Notes: a model not told the origin generated them from the letters alone. Positions 34,155-42,102 are shown, numbered from the stretch's first letter. The stretch: 64,000 bases of DNA from Paenisporosarcina sp050269735 (GCF_050269735.1 NZ_JBNNIX010000002.1:558001-622000); one strand, 5' to 3'. Program-made: numbers and translations.

Positions 34155-34448
34155 CTAAGAAAAAGCTTTTCGCCCCTTGAAGAAGTGTGATTGTTGGCGT
34201 GCAATCCGGGAAAGGTCTTTCTGCACATCTTTACGAATGAGTTGCAAGGCTTCTGTTTCGTACCAATTCACATGGAAATAATTAGCAATCCGAATGGCGG
34301 ATGGATGGAACGCCTTGATGAAAATATGGTAGGCTTTTGCCAAACGAATGACAACAGCCACAGGTTGAAAATCCATGCAATGCGGGTGCTCTTGATAATA
34401 AGTTCGCAAATCTTCCAGCTTTCGACCAGGGATGACATGGGGTTTCAA
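34155..34448 (-). pseudogene. ISL3-like transposase fragment
   Basis: A 97-codon frame whose block AFHPSAIRIANYFHV, followed by EALQLIRKDVQKDLSR, resembles the DDE region of ISL3-type transposases (FPxAxIVxDxFHV). The catalytic Asp position is Asn here and both ends of the protein are missing, so it cannot be active. It is likely a remnant of an insertion that helped build the island. The assignment is from memory of the motif and moderate. Confidence 0.5.
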
Positions 34449-34543
34449 TTGATAAAGTTTTGTTTTTACAATTGCGATATCCTTTTTCTTTTCCTAGATT
34501 CCATTTAGTTTACATATCTACAGCTTGTAAGAATTTTCAGGAT

Positions 34544-34552
34544 CATATAGTA
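34544..34552 (+). promoter_or_regulatory. Sigma-K-like -10 element of the 796-residue repeat protein gene
   Basis: CATATAGTA matches CATANNNTA about 60 bases before the start. No AC at the right distance was found, so this is tentative. Confidence 0.35.
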
Positions 34553-34615
34553 ACAAAATCGGAGCGAACTCATTTAATATATACAGGACCAATTCGTGTG
34601 GTTAAGGAGGGTATA

Positions 34616-37006
34616 ATGAAAATTCCATGGGTCAACTATGAAGATGCACAGAAAATAAATTTTAAACAAAAAAATGTATTTACTTTTTCTGCTGCTCCCG
34701 ATTTTCACCATATAAACGAGGAGGGTATAACTAAAACACCATGGATCAACTATGAAGATATGCAAAAAATAAATGTAAAACAAAAAAACGTATTTACTTT
34801 TTCTGTTTTTCCCGATTCTCACCATATAAAAGAAGAGAGTACTGAAAACAATGATGATATTTATGAATCAGATGCTAAGCCATGCTCTTTTGAAACAGTC
34901 GAAAAAAATGATTTAGGTGTAACTTTTAAAAGGAAGAAAAGATCTAAACTACGCAAAAAATGTAAACATTATAGAAAGACTACAGAAAACAGAGCTGATA
35001 TTTACAAATCGGATACTAAACCAGGCTCTGTTGACACAGTCCAAAAAAATGATTTAGATGGAACTTTTAAAAGGAAGAAAAGGTCTAAATTACGCAAAAA
35101 ATGTACTCTTTCTAGAAAAAATACAGAAAACAGAGATGATATTTGCGAATCAGATACTAAACCAGGCTCTGTTGACACAGTCCAAATAAATGATTTAGGT
35201 GTAACTTTTACATGGAAGAAAAGGTCTAAATTACGCAAAAAATGTACTCTTTCTAGAAAGAGTACGGAATACAGAGATGATATTTGCGAATCAGATACTA
35301 AACCAGGCTCTGTTGACACAGCCCCAATAAATGATTTAGGTGTAACTTTTACATGGAAGAAAAGGTCTAAATTACGCAAAAAATGTACTCTTCCTAGAAA
35401 GAGTACAGAATACAGAGATGATATTTGCGAATCACATACTAAACCAGGCTCTGTTGACACAGTCCCAATAAATGATTTAGGTGTAACTTTTATTTGGAAG
35501 AAAAGGTCTAAATTACGCAAAAAATGTACTCTTTCTAGAACGAGTATAGAAAACAGAGATGATATTTGCGAATCACATACTAAACCTGGCTCTGTTGACA
35601 CAGTCCCAATGAATGATTTTGGTGTAACTTTTATTTGGAAGAAAAGGTCTAAATTACGCAAAAAATGTACTCTTTCTAGAAAGAGTATAGAAAACAGAGA
35701 TGATATTTGCGAATCAGATACTAAACCTGGCTCTGTTGACACAGTCCCAATAAATGATTTAGGTGTTACTTTTATTTGGAAAAAAAGGTCTAAATTACGC
35801 AAAAAATATACTCTCTCTAGAAAGAGTATTTTATTCGAAAAATACAGTATCGGGAACGACCATACAGATGGCACACATGATGAACATGATGATGATTATG
35901 AAACCCATCATGATTATGGGCTTAATAAACATGCAGGTTTACGCCCAAAGACTATAAAAATTCCATTCTCCACTTTTGCAAAAACTCATAAATCCCCTCA
36001 TCCTCCTATCTTTGGCAGCACAATTTCTGCTACTGCACTTGAGCATAATCTCCAAATAGATGATGTGTCAGAACGGGTGACTGCTCCACACCCTGATCAT
36101 GATGACCAAACGGAAACTGTGTTAGGACGGGAGGTAGTGTCTCGGTCTGAGTACAATCTCCAAGTGGATGATGTTTCGAAAAGGGATGCTCCTGAAGATA
36201 ATTTAGTTGATGGAATTAAAAATAATCTTGAAACCGAAAATGTAAATAAAAAAAGTTATGCTAATGATCATCATAGATATACAGGAGTACGCTCAAGGGC
36301 TATAAAAATTCCGATTTCCACATTTGCAGAAATTGATAATTTCCTTCATCCTCCTATCTTTGGCAGTACGACTCAAAATACATTTAAATTTAAAGTCCCA
36401 TACAACAAACAAATTCCCCAATTAGATACAAAAATATTTGATACTATTACTTATTATCATGAACAGCCATATTGTCATTTAGTTGGCTTTAAATCACATG
36501 AGATCATATTTTTAACTGACCCTGATCATGCTTATCGTCCGAAGTCGAAAGTGGATACTGATAATAATCGATCAGTTGTGGTTCCGATACATGATTCACT
36601 TTCTATGAAAAATAATACTTGTCATTCTCATGCGGTCAGAGTCCCAGTTATAGTAGGAGAATATAACATTGAAATCTGTTTGGAAGAAGATGTTCTATTT
36701 GAAGAAAAAATCTATAAAGTAAAAGAAATTTCTAAAGAAGTGGTATTGACAAATTGCAAGTTTGTACCAGCTGATTTCTCTCATTCGACTGTTGATGGGG
36801 TAAGTAAAGCATTAAGAGGAAAACTATTTATAGAAGGATATATCTATCAAAATATTGAATATATTGTTGTTCAAAATGAAAATGAAAAATCCATGCCAAA
36901 GGAATTAGAAACTTTTTTTCATCCACTACATCAAAAAATTGTTTTAGATTTAATTGTACAATTACTTCAAGTACAAAAAGTTACAATGGGACAAAAAGAG
37001 ATATAG
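34616..37006 (+). CDS. Repeat-rich SPOCS-like spore surface protein, 796 residues
   Basis: The ATG at 34616 follows AAGGAGGG; the frame upstream is open to 34460 but has no signal. Order of parts: two 38-residue repeats (PWVNYEDAQKINFKQKNVFT), then seven 47-residue repeats (KKRSKLRKKCTLSRKS, then DICESDTKPGSVDTVP and INDLGVTFIW), strongly basic in one half; an Asp/His-rich stretch (about 417-440); two copies of IKIPFSTFA with HPPIFGST; and a C-terminal SPOCS-like domain (VRVPVIVGEYNIEICLE, VVLTNCKFVPADF, GKLFIEGYIYQNIEY). It is the only long plus-strand gene of the island. A structural role in the spore outer layers is inferred. Confidence 0.75.
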   Translation: MKIPWVNYEDAQKINFKQKNVFTFSAAPDFHHINEEGITKTPWINYEDMQKINVKQKNVFTFSVFPDSHHIKEESTENNDDIYESDAKPCSFETVEKNDLGVTFKRKKRSKLRKKCKHYRKTTENRADIYKSDTKPGSVDTVQKNDLDGTFKRKKRSKLRKKCTLSRKNTENRDDICESDTKPGSVDTVQINDLGVTFTWKKRSKLRKKCTLSRKSTEYRDDICESDTKPGSVDTAPINDLGVTFTWKKRSKLRKKCTLPRKSTEYRDDICESHTKPGSVDTVPINDLGVTFIWKKRSKLRKKCTLSRTSIENRDDICESHTKPGSVDTVPMNDFGVTFIWKKRSKLRKKCTLSRKSIENRDDICESDTKPGSVDTVPINDLGVTFIWKKRSKLRKKYTLSRKSILFEKYSIGNDHTDGTHDEHDDDYETHHDYGLNKHAGLRPKTIKIPFSTFAKTHKSPHPPIFGSTISATALEHNLQIDDVSERVTAPHPDHDDQTETVLGREVVSRSEYNLQVDDVSKRDAPEDNLVDGIKNNLETENVNKKSYANDHHRYTGVRSRAIKIPISTFAEIDNFLHPPIFGSTTQNTFKFKVPYNKQIPQLDTKIFDTITYYHEQPYCHLVGFKSHEIIFLTDPDHAYRPKSKVDTDNNRSVVVPIHDSLSMKNNTCHSHAVRVPVIVGEYNIEICLEEDVLFEEKIYKVKEISKEVVLTNCKFVPADFSHSTVDGVSKALRGKLFIEGYIYQNIEYIVVQNENEKSMPKELETFFHPLHQKIVLDLIVQLLQVQKVTMGQKEI
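34930..35830 (+). repeat. Seven tandem 141-bp coding repeats
   Basis: A fixed point in the unit (GRTCTAAAYTACGC) recurs at 34941, 35082, 35223, 35364, 35505, 35646 and 35787, exactly 141 bases apart each time. The unit codes for 47 residues. Middle copies are nearly identical, outer ones more diverged, which suggests expansion by recombination from the centre. Confidence 0.95.
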
Positions 37007-37051
37007 GGACCCTATACGGAGGGTTTGGAGGTTAAATCATTTTATTACGAT

Positions 37052-37069
37052 CCAACGGGGTACCGTTGG
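37052..37069 (+). terminator. GC-rich hairpin after the repeat protein gene
   Basis: CCAACGG-GGTA-CCGTTGG is a perfect seven-base stem 46 bases after the stop at 37006. There is no T-run, so it may be an RNA-stabilising hairpin instead of a terminator. Confidence 0.45.
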
Positions 37070-37111
37070 CTGATTTGGGCGATTGCCCGCGGTCTTAATC
37101 TTAGCCTCACA

Positions 37112-37143
37112 GAGCACATCTTTACGATCGTAAAGGTGTGCTC
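37112..37143. repeat. 32-bp near-perfect palindrome at the argF-fragment junction
   Basis: GAGCACA, one base, CTTTACGATCGTAAAG, one base, TGTGCTC: the two halves pair throughout except one position pair. It starts where similarity to argF ends, and could be a recombination scar, an element end or a hairpin terminator lacking Ts. Confidence 0.7.
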
Positions 37144-37358
37144 ACTTGTTTGGCTATGCCTACTTCAAATGAAATGCGCGTAAGGGTTGAATGCTTTTCA
37201 AAAATGAGACCCACCGTTTTTCCTGCAAGCAATGGTGGATGCACGCCATTTCGGGCTAAACTCTTCAATTTCACTGCTAACTCTAACAATTTCTTTACTT
37301 CTTTAGATGAAAAATCAAACCAAGTTAATAAGTCTTTTCCTATCGAAATCAAATTCAA
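37122..37358 (-). pseudogene. argF: Truncated, diverged second argF (N-terminal fragment)
   Basis: Codons from GKDLLTWFDFSSKEV to ISFEVGI match the N-terminus of the intact argF at 50 of 62 positions; then similarity stops at the 32-base palindrome and the frame ends a few codons later. The essential STRTR carbamoyl phosphate motif reads STLTR. With about a quarter of the protein left, it cannot function. The divergence shows it is not a recent copy of the intact gene. Confidence 0.9.
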
Positions 37359-37370
37359 TCAATCGTGATC

Positions 37371-38037
37371 AAGAGGTCTGTTTATCAATAAATCAACCAT
37401 AAATTAACAAAATACCTTCCGAGTTAACAACTCGGAAGGTATTTTGTCTAAAGTCTGGACCGACACTAATAATTTAGTGTCGGTGCAAATTAGGTTAGTC
37501 TACTAGAACTAATCCCTCTTTCTTTTTGAAGATAGTTAACAGTTTGTAAGAGTGTAAGTGATTGTATCATCAGCATCCGTATCCGCTGTAAATGCAACAA
37601 TTTTAAAGCCATCTTTAAAAAGGCAGTGTAGTGCAGTATTAGCATTTAAACCCGGTGTTAGCAAAGAAAAACACTCCACATTGCCGGCAGCTTGAAAGTA
37701 CGAAATAGTGTAGAGCGGATTATTATTAATGGTTAAAGTAACCGTACCGCATTCAAAACAGTCATCTTTTTTTCTTTTTTCACTAAAGTCATCTTTTTTT
37801 CTTTTTTCACCACAGCAATCATGTTTTCTTTCATCACAGCAATCATGTTTTTTTGGAGAATAATAGTCAGACATTATAACACCTCCTTTCATTGTTTTTA
37901 TAGTATATTAAGTTTTTCATAAAGAGAGAGGGCGAATGATTAGATATATACAAAACTTTTCTTATCTAGCTTGCAAGGTAGAGTGGGGTGCTAACTAGTA
38001 TGTCAACACTAAATCATACAATATTGTTAAGGACTAA
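37371..38037. repeat. Island repeat unit, copy 1 (transposase tail plus small Cys-rich gene)
   Basis: Starts inside the last 12 codons of an IS1182-type transposase (AAGAGGTCTGTTTATC), has the bidirectional hairpin AATACCTTCCGAG/CTCGGAAGGTATT (37409-37447), a second hairpin ACCGACACTAA/TTAGTGTCGGT (about 37459-37485), the Cys-rich gene and about 160 bases of its upstream region. It joins copy 2 directly at 38038. Confidence 0.9.
37536..37874 (-). CDS. Small Cys/His-rich protein, copy 1 of 3
   Basis: A 112-residue protein. The N-terminal third (MSDYYSPKKHDCCDERKHDC, then CGEKRKKDD) is rich in His, Cys and Lys, and this copy has an extra nine-residue SEKRKKDDF-type repeat. The rest (GTVTLTINNNPLYTISYFQ to TITYTLTNC) looks like a small beta domain ending in Cys. 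It is not a family I recognise; the style recalls disulfide-linked spore appendage or coat subunits. AAAGGAGGT precedes the ATG at 37874; the longer frame to 37892 lacks a signal. Confidence 0.75.
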   Translation of the reverse strand: MSDYYSPKKHDCCDERKHDCCGEKRKKDDFSEKRKKDDCFECGTVTLTINNNPLYTISYFQAAGNVECFSLLTPGLNANTALHCLFKDGFKIVAFTADTDADDTITYTLTNC

Positions 38038-38758
38038 TGCTCACTTTTGCTGCCATGAATCTAAAGAAGATGGCCACCTGGACTTGGGGAAGTCCAGAAA
38101 TGGCACAAAACCTACCTCTAAGAGGTCTGTTTATCAATAAATCAACCATAAATTAACAAAATACCTTCCGAGTTAACAACTCAGAAGGTATTTTGTCTAC
38201 AGTCTGGACCGACACTAATAATTTAGTGCCGGTCCAAATTAGGTTAGTCTACTAGAACTAATCCCTCTTACTTTTTGAAGATAGTTAACAGTTTGTAAGA
38301 GTGTAAGTGATTGTATCATCACCATCCGTATCCGCAGTAAATGCAACAATTTTAAAGCCGTCTTTAAAAAGGCAGTGTAGTGCAGTATTAGCATTTAAAC
38401 CCGGTGTTAGCAAAGAAAAACACTCCACATTGCCGGCAGCTTGAAAGTACGAAATAGTGTAGAGCGGATTATTATTAATGGTTAAAGTAACCGTACCGCA
38501 TTCACGACAGTGATCTTTTTTTCTTTTTTCACCACAGCAATCATGTTTTCTTTCATCAAAGCAATCATGTTTTTTTGGAGAATAATAGTCAGACATTATA
38601 ACACCTCCTTTCATTGTTTTTATAGTATATTAAGATTTTCATAATGAGAGAGGGCAAATGATTAGATATATACAAAACTTTTCTTATCTAGCTTGCAAGG
38701 TAGAGTGGGGTGCTAACTAGTATGTCAACACTAATTCATACAATTTTGTTTAGAACTA
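38038..38758. repeat. Island repeat unit, copy 2 (longer transposase tail)
   Basis: Begins with the last 37 or so codons of the transposase (LTFAAMNLKKMATWTWGSPE onward), then the same hairpins, gene and upstream region as copy 1. The common part is 749 bases downstream of its counterpart in copy 1, so the two are head-to-tail tandem copies. Confidence 0.9.
38285..38596 (-). CDS. Small Cys/His-rich protein, copy 2 of 3
   Basis: A 103-residue protein nearly identical to copies 1 and 3. It lacks the extra nine-residue repeat of copy 1 and reads DHCRECG where the others read DDCFECG. The beta-like domain GTVTLTINNNPLYTISYFQ through TITYTLTNC is unchanged. Upstream DNA is the same as in copies 1 and 3, including TTAATATACTATA, which may be part of the promoter. 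Keeping three open copies implies a gene-dosage benefit or very recent amplification. Confidence 0.75.
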   Translation of the reverse strand: MSDYYSPKKHDCFDERKHDCCGEKRKKDHCRECGTVTLTINNNPLYTISYFQAAGNVECFSLLTPGLNANTALHCLFKDGFKIVAFTADTDGDDTITYTLTNC

Positions 38759-38832
38759 AGTTTCTGTATGCAACTAGACTTGAATAGCTCAATGAGCTAT
38801 TCGACCGTTTATTGTTGTACCAATTCACGTAA

Positions 38833-39653
38833 GAACATATATTTATTGATTCCACGCATGTAAAAGCAAGTGCCAATAAGCGTAAATGTTGTTCGCAAAG
38901 AAACGAAAGTCTATCAAGCTCGGCTAAAGGAAGAAATCAACGGGGACCGAGAAGAACATGGAAAAAAACCATTTCCACCCGATAAGTTCGAGAAGAAAGA
39001 ATATAAGAAAATCAAAGAAAGCACGACGGATCCAGAGAGTGGTTATTATGTGAAAGATGAGCGAACGAAGCAGTTTGCGTATTCTTTCCATGCAGCCTCA
39101 GATCGGAATGGCTTTATATTGGGAACCATTGTTACTCCCGGCAATATTCATGACAGTACGATGTTTGAACCTTTACTTAATAAAGTCACTAATAACGATA
39201 GAAAACCTGTTGCTGTGTCCCGAAGGACAAGTGTTAAAATACAGCACAACTACAAAAGAAGGATATCGTCAGTACTTCTCTAATCCTGTTCAATGCATGG
39301 ATTGCCCACTCTTGCCTCAATGCACACAAAGTCAAAAAAAGCAGAAGCTCATTCAACGACATGTCTGGGAAGATTACTTTGAAGAAGCTGAACACCCTCG
39401 GCATACAGAATTAAATAAAATGATTTATGCACAGCGCAAAGAAACGATTAAACGTGTTTTTGCGGATGCGAAAGAAAAGCATGAGATGCGTTGGACAACT
39501 TTAAGGGGACTTAAAAAATTGTCTATTCAGGCGATGCTCACTTTTGCTGCCATGAATCTAAAGAAGATGGCCACCTGGACTTGGGGAAGTCCAGAAATGG
39601 CACAAAACCTACCTCTAAGAGGTCTGTTTATCAATAAATCAACCATAAATTAA
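38833..39653 (+). pseudogene. IS1182-family transposase, truncated and internally deleted
   Basis: The frame with EHIFIDSTHVKASANKRK (first catalytic Asp) shifts by a frameshift to VVRKETKVYQARLKEEINGD and on through DPESGYYVKDERTKQFAYSF to NDRKPVAV. It then jumps, with a second frame change, to CPEGQVLKYSTTTKEGYRQY and the C-terminal FADAKEKHEMRWTTLRGLKK. The N-terminus and roughly 60 central codons are missing, so it is dead. Its 3' end is the longest of the three transposase tails in the island. Confidence 0.88.
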
Positions 39654-40220
39654 CAAAATACCTTCCGAGTTAACAACTCAGAAGGTATTTTGTATACAGT
39701 CTGGACCGACACTAATAATTTAGTGCCGGTCCAAATTAGGTTAGTCTACTAGAACTAATCCCTCTTACTTTTTGAAGATAGTTAACAGTTTGTAAGAGTG
39801 TAAGTGATTGTATCATCACCATCCGTATCCGCAGTAAATGCAACAATTTTAAAGCCGTCTTTAAAAAGGCAGTGTAGTGCAGTATTAGCATTTAAACCCG
39901 GTGTTAGCAAAGGAAAACACTCCACATTGCCGGCAGCTTGAAAGTACGAAATAGTGTAGAGCGGATTATTATTAATGGTTAAAGTAACCGTACCGCATTC
40001 AAAACAGTCATCTTTTTTTCTTTTTTCACCACAGCAATCATGTTTTCTTTCATCAAAGCAATCATGTTTTTTTGGAGAATAATAGTCAGACATTATAACA
40101 CCTCCTTTCATTGTTTTTATAGTATATTAAGATTTTCATAATGAGAGAGGGCGAATGATTAGATATATACAAAACTTTTCTTGTCCAGCTTGCAAGGTAG
40201 AGTGGGGTGCTAACTAGTAT
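39534..40220. repeat. Island repeat unit, copy 3 (joined to the long transposase remnant)
   Basis: Same composition as copy 2 but continuous with about 800 bases of transposase on its left. Common points lie 1497 bases beyond copy 2. The upstream similarity ends near 40220 at GCTAACTAGTATAAACACTA. The gene-free rest up to 40352 holds nothing recognisable. Confidence 0.88.
39782..40093 (-). CDS. Small Cys/His-rich protein, copy 3 of 3
   Basis: A 103-residue protein almost the same as copies 1 and 2; it has FPLLTPG where they have FSLLTPG. N-terminal CC/HDC motifs and the terminal TITYTLTNC are kept. The start at 40093 follows AAAGGAGGT. It converges on the transposase remnant and shares with it the hairpin at 39655-39692 as a terminator. 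Confidence 0.75.
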   Translation of the reverse strand: MSDYYSPKKHDCFDERKHDCCGEKRKKDDCFECGTVTLTINNNPLYTISYFQAAGNVECFPLLTPGLNANTALHCLFKDGFKIVAFTADTDGDDTITYTLTNC

Positions 40221-40352
40221 AAACACTAGTATTTCAACGAGACGGGTTTTGTTGATTACTTCTTGGATATTGTACTGTTTACGCAAGTTCTTATTCCATC
40301 TGAAACCGCACGCTTACTGCTTCATTAATTTAGGTAAATTGATAGTCAACAT

Positions 40353-40385
40353 AAAAAAAGCACCGCCTAAGCGATGCTTTTTTGA
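40353..40385. terminator. Bidirectional terminator after ysdC
   Basis: AAAAAAGCACCGC and GCGATGCTTTTTT form a hairpin (one mismatch) with T-runs in both orientations, nine bases beyond the ysdC stop. It marks the right edge of the accessory island. Confidence 0.85.
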
Positions 40386-40393
40386 ACCCTAGT

Positions 40394-41482
40394 TTATTCA
40401 AATATAATTTTGTTCACTGTATCACGGTCAAGTTTTTTGATTACCGCTACAATTAATTTCACTGCATTTTCATAATCATCACGGTGTAAAATACCTGCAT
40501 GAGAATGAATATAGCGAGTTGCAATTCCGATAGCTAATGAAGGAACACCGTTTGCTGTCAAATGAATCGCTCCTGCATCTGTTCCGCCTCCAGGAATAGA
40601 TTCAAACTGATAGGGAATATTATTTTCTTCGGCAGTATCTACCACTAAATCTCGAAGTCCTTTGTGAGAAACCATGGAAGCATCAAACAATACCAATTGT
40701 GGACCTGCACCCATTTTGCTAGTCGATTCTTTTGATGTAATCCCTGGTGTGTCACCAGCAATACCAACATCAACTGCAAAACCGATATCCGGCTTGATTT
40801 TCGCTGCTGCTGTTCGTGCACCACGTAATCCAACTTCTTCTTGAGCAGCTCCTACACCATAGACAATGTTTGGATGCTTCTCATCCTTTAATGCTTTCAG
40901 AACATCAATTGCGATTGCACAACCAATACGATTATCCCAAGCTTTTGCCAAAAGCAATTTTTCGTTGTTCATTACAGAGAATTCGAAGTATGGGGTTACC
41001 ATATCTCCCGGTAATACGCCCCACTCCATAGCTTCTTCTTTCGACGAAGCACCGATATCAATAAACATGTCTTTGATATCAGCCGGTTTATTGCGAGCTT
41101 CAGGTGATAAGATATGTGGTGGTTTCGATCCAATGACACCAGTAATAGATTCACCTTTACGCGTCACAATAGTTACACGCTGAGCAAGCATAACTTGTGA
41201 CCACCAGCCACCAACCGTTTGGAATTTCAAGAAACCTTTATCATCAATTTGAGTGATCATGAACCCGACTTCATCTAAGTGACCGGCTACCATGATTTTC
41301 GGGCCGTCCGCGTCTCCTACTTTTTCAGCAATTAAACTGCCGAGGTTATCTGAATCCATTCGGTCAGCAAATGGCTCTATGTATTTTCTCATAACATCAC
41401 GTGCTTCACGTTCATTCCCAGGTATTGCTTTTGCATCTGTTAAATCCTTCAGCATAGTAAGTGTTGCATCAAGTTTCGTCAT
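40394..41482 (-). CDS. ysdC: M42-family metallo-aminopeptidase
   Basis: A 362-residue M42 glutamyl-aminopeptidase/endoglucanase-like enzyme. Zinc-site and catalytic motifs: VAGHLDEVGFM, AKAWDNRIGCAIAIDV, GAAQEEVGLRGART, and IPGGGTDAGAIHL with RYIHSHAGILHRDD near the end. These enzymes form large tetrahedral assemblies in the cytoplasm and trim short peptides. Symbol by position next to ysdB and ysdA. The ATG at 41482 follows AGGAGG. Confidence 0.93.
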   Translation of the reverse strand: MTKLDATLTMLKDLTDAKAIPGNEREARDVMRKYIEPFADRMDSDNLGSLIAEKVGDADGPKIMVAGHLDEVGFMITQIDDKGFLKFQTVGGWWSQVMLAQRVTIVTRKGESITGVIGSKPPHILSPEARNKPADIKDMFIDIGASSKEEAMEWGVLPGDMVTPYFEFSVMNNEKLLLAKAWDNRIGCAIAIDVLKALKDEKHPNIVYGVGAAQEEVGLRGARTAAAKIKPDIGFAVDVGIAGDTPGITSKESTSKMGAGPQLVLFDASMVSHKGLRDLVVDTAEENNIPYQFESIPGGGTDAGAIHLTANGVPSLAIGIATRYIHSHAGILHRDDYENAVKLIVAVIKKLDRDTVNKIIFE

Positions 41483-41553
41483 TCTTTCGTCCTCCTAAAT
41501 ATGCTCTAACTATCTTATTATAATGGAAACGTATTCAGTTTTCAAAATATTCT

Positions 41554-42039
41554 TTAATAACCAGAACGCTGACGTTCGTAATTTTTTTCATTCTTATCAA
41601 TATATGCTTGTACGATTTGAAGATGTGTAAAACCGAGTGATGCTCCAATAGCCCCATACCATTTCCACACATCTTCATATAGGGGTCTGGTTGGATCCTG
41701 CAGAAATTGTTGAATAGATGCATGTGTTTTTAAAAATAAATGAGTCAGGGAACCCGCTTTTTCCTCAATAGGCCATCTATCTAAATCATCCAATTGTTTT
41801 TCAATGCCGAGAGACAGTAAGAAATGAACGGAATCTACGTATTCTTCCAAAATCGTTTCCTTATCAGATGCCCCTTTTGCACTCCAAAATTTAAAGCAAC
41901 GCGTTTCATTCGCCAATTCAGCGAGTTCGACTAATAACGCTAACCCTTTTTCAAGAAATACATCATGAGATATATTTTTCTCCGTTTGAATATATGTATC
42001 GAGTGCTTTTTGCATTGTAAATAACTGCTGTAATTCCAT
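41554..42039 (-). CDS. Dimeric dUTP diphosphatase (dUTPase_2, MazG-like fold)
   Basis: A 161-residue all-alpha protein with the ExxE...ExxD metal pattern (LVELAELANETRCFKFW and EEYVDSVHFLLSLG) of dimeric dUTPases, which hydrolyse dUTP and dUDP and keep uracil out of DNA. The ATG at 42039 (MELQQLFTMQKALD) has GGAGG in front; the longer frame to 42114 overlaps the divergent ysdB promoter and is rejected. It lies between ysdC and ysdB. Confidence 0.88.
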   Translation of the reverse strand: MELQQLFTMQKALDTYIQTEKNISHDVFLEKGLALLVELAELANETRCFKFWSAKGASDKETILEEYVDSVHFLLSLGIEKQLDDLDRWPIEEKAGSLTHLFLKTHASIQQFLQDPTRPLYEDVWKWYGAIGASLGFTHLQIVQAYIDKNEKNYERQRSGY

Positions 42040-42073
42040 ATCAAATACCTCCACAAAAAAATTTGAACAATCT

Positions 42074-42102
42074 TGAAACCAAAGTATTTGTTCATCCGTA
42101 TA
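42074..42102 (+). promoter_or_regulatory. Sigma-W promoter of ysdB
   Basis: TGAAAC (42074-42079), 17 bases, CGTATA (42097-42102) fits the sigma-W consensus TGAAAC-N16/17-CGTA. B. subtilis ysdB belongs to the sigma-W regulon, so the site supports both the gene call and an envelope-stress response here. Confidence 0.85.

Noticed and set aside
34941..35830. Assembly artefact in the 141-bp repeats
   Set aside because: Each unit carries its own substitutions and the frame stays open through all seven, so they look real, though the exact number could still be misassembled in short-read data.
35002..35874. 290-codon antisense reading frame on the minus strand
   Set aside because: It is open only because the seven 141-base repeats on the plus strand keep one frame free of stops. 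It lacks a ribosome binding site and resembles no protein.
37052..37143. Origin or attachment site
   Set aside because: Two palindromes lie close together, but there are no DnaA boxes, integrase or direct repeats. A recombination scar or hairpins explain them better.
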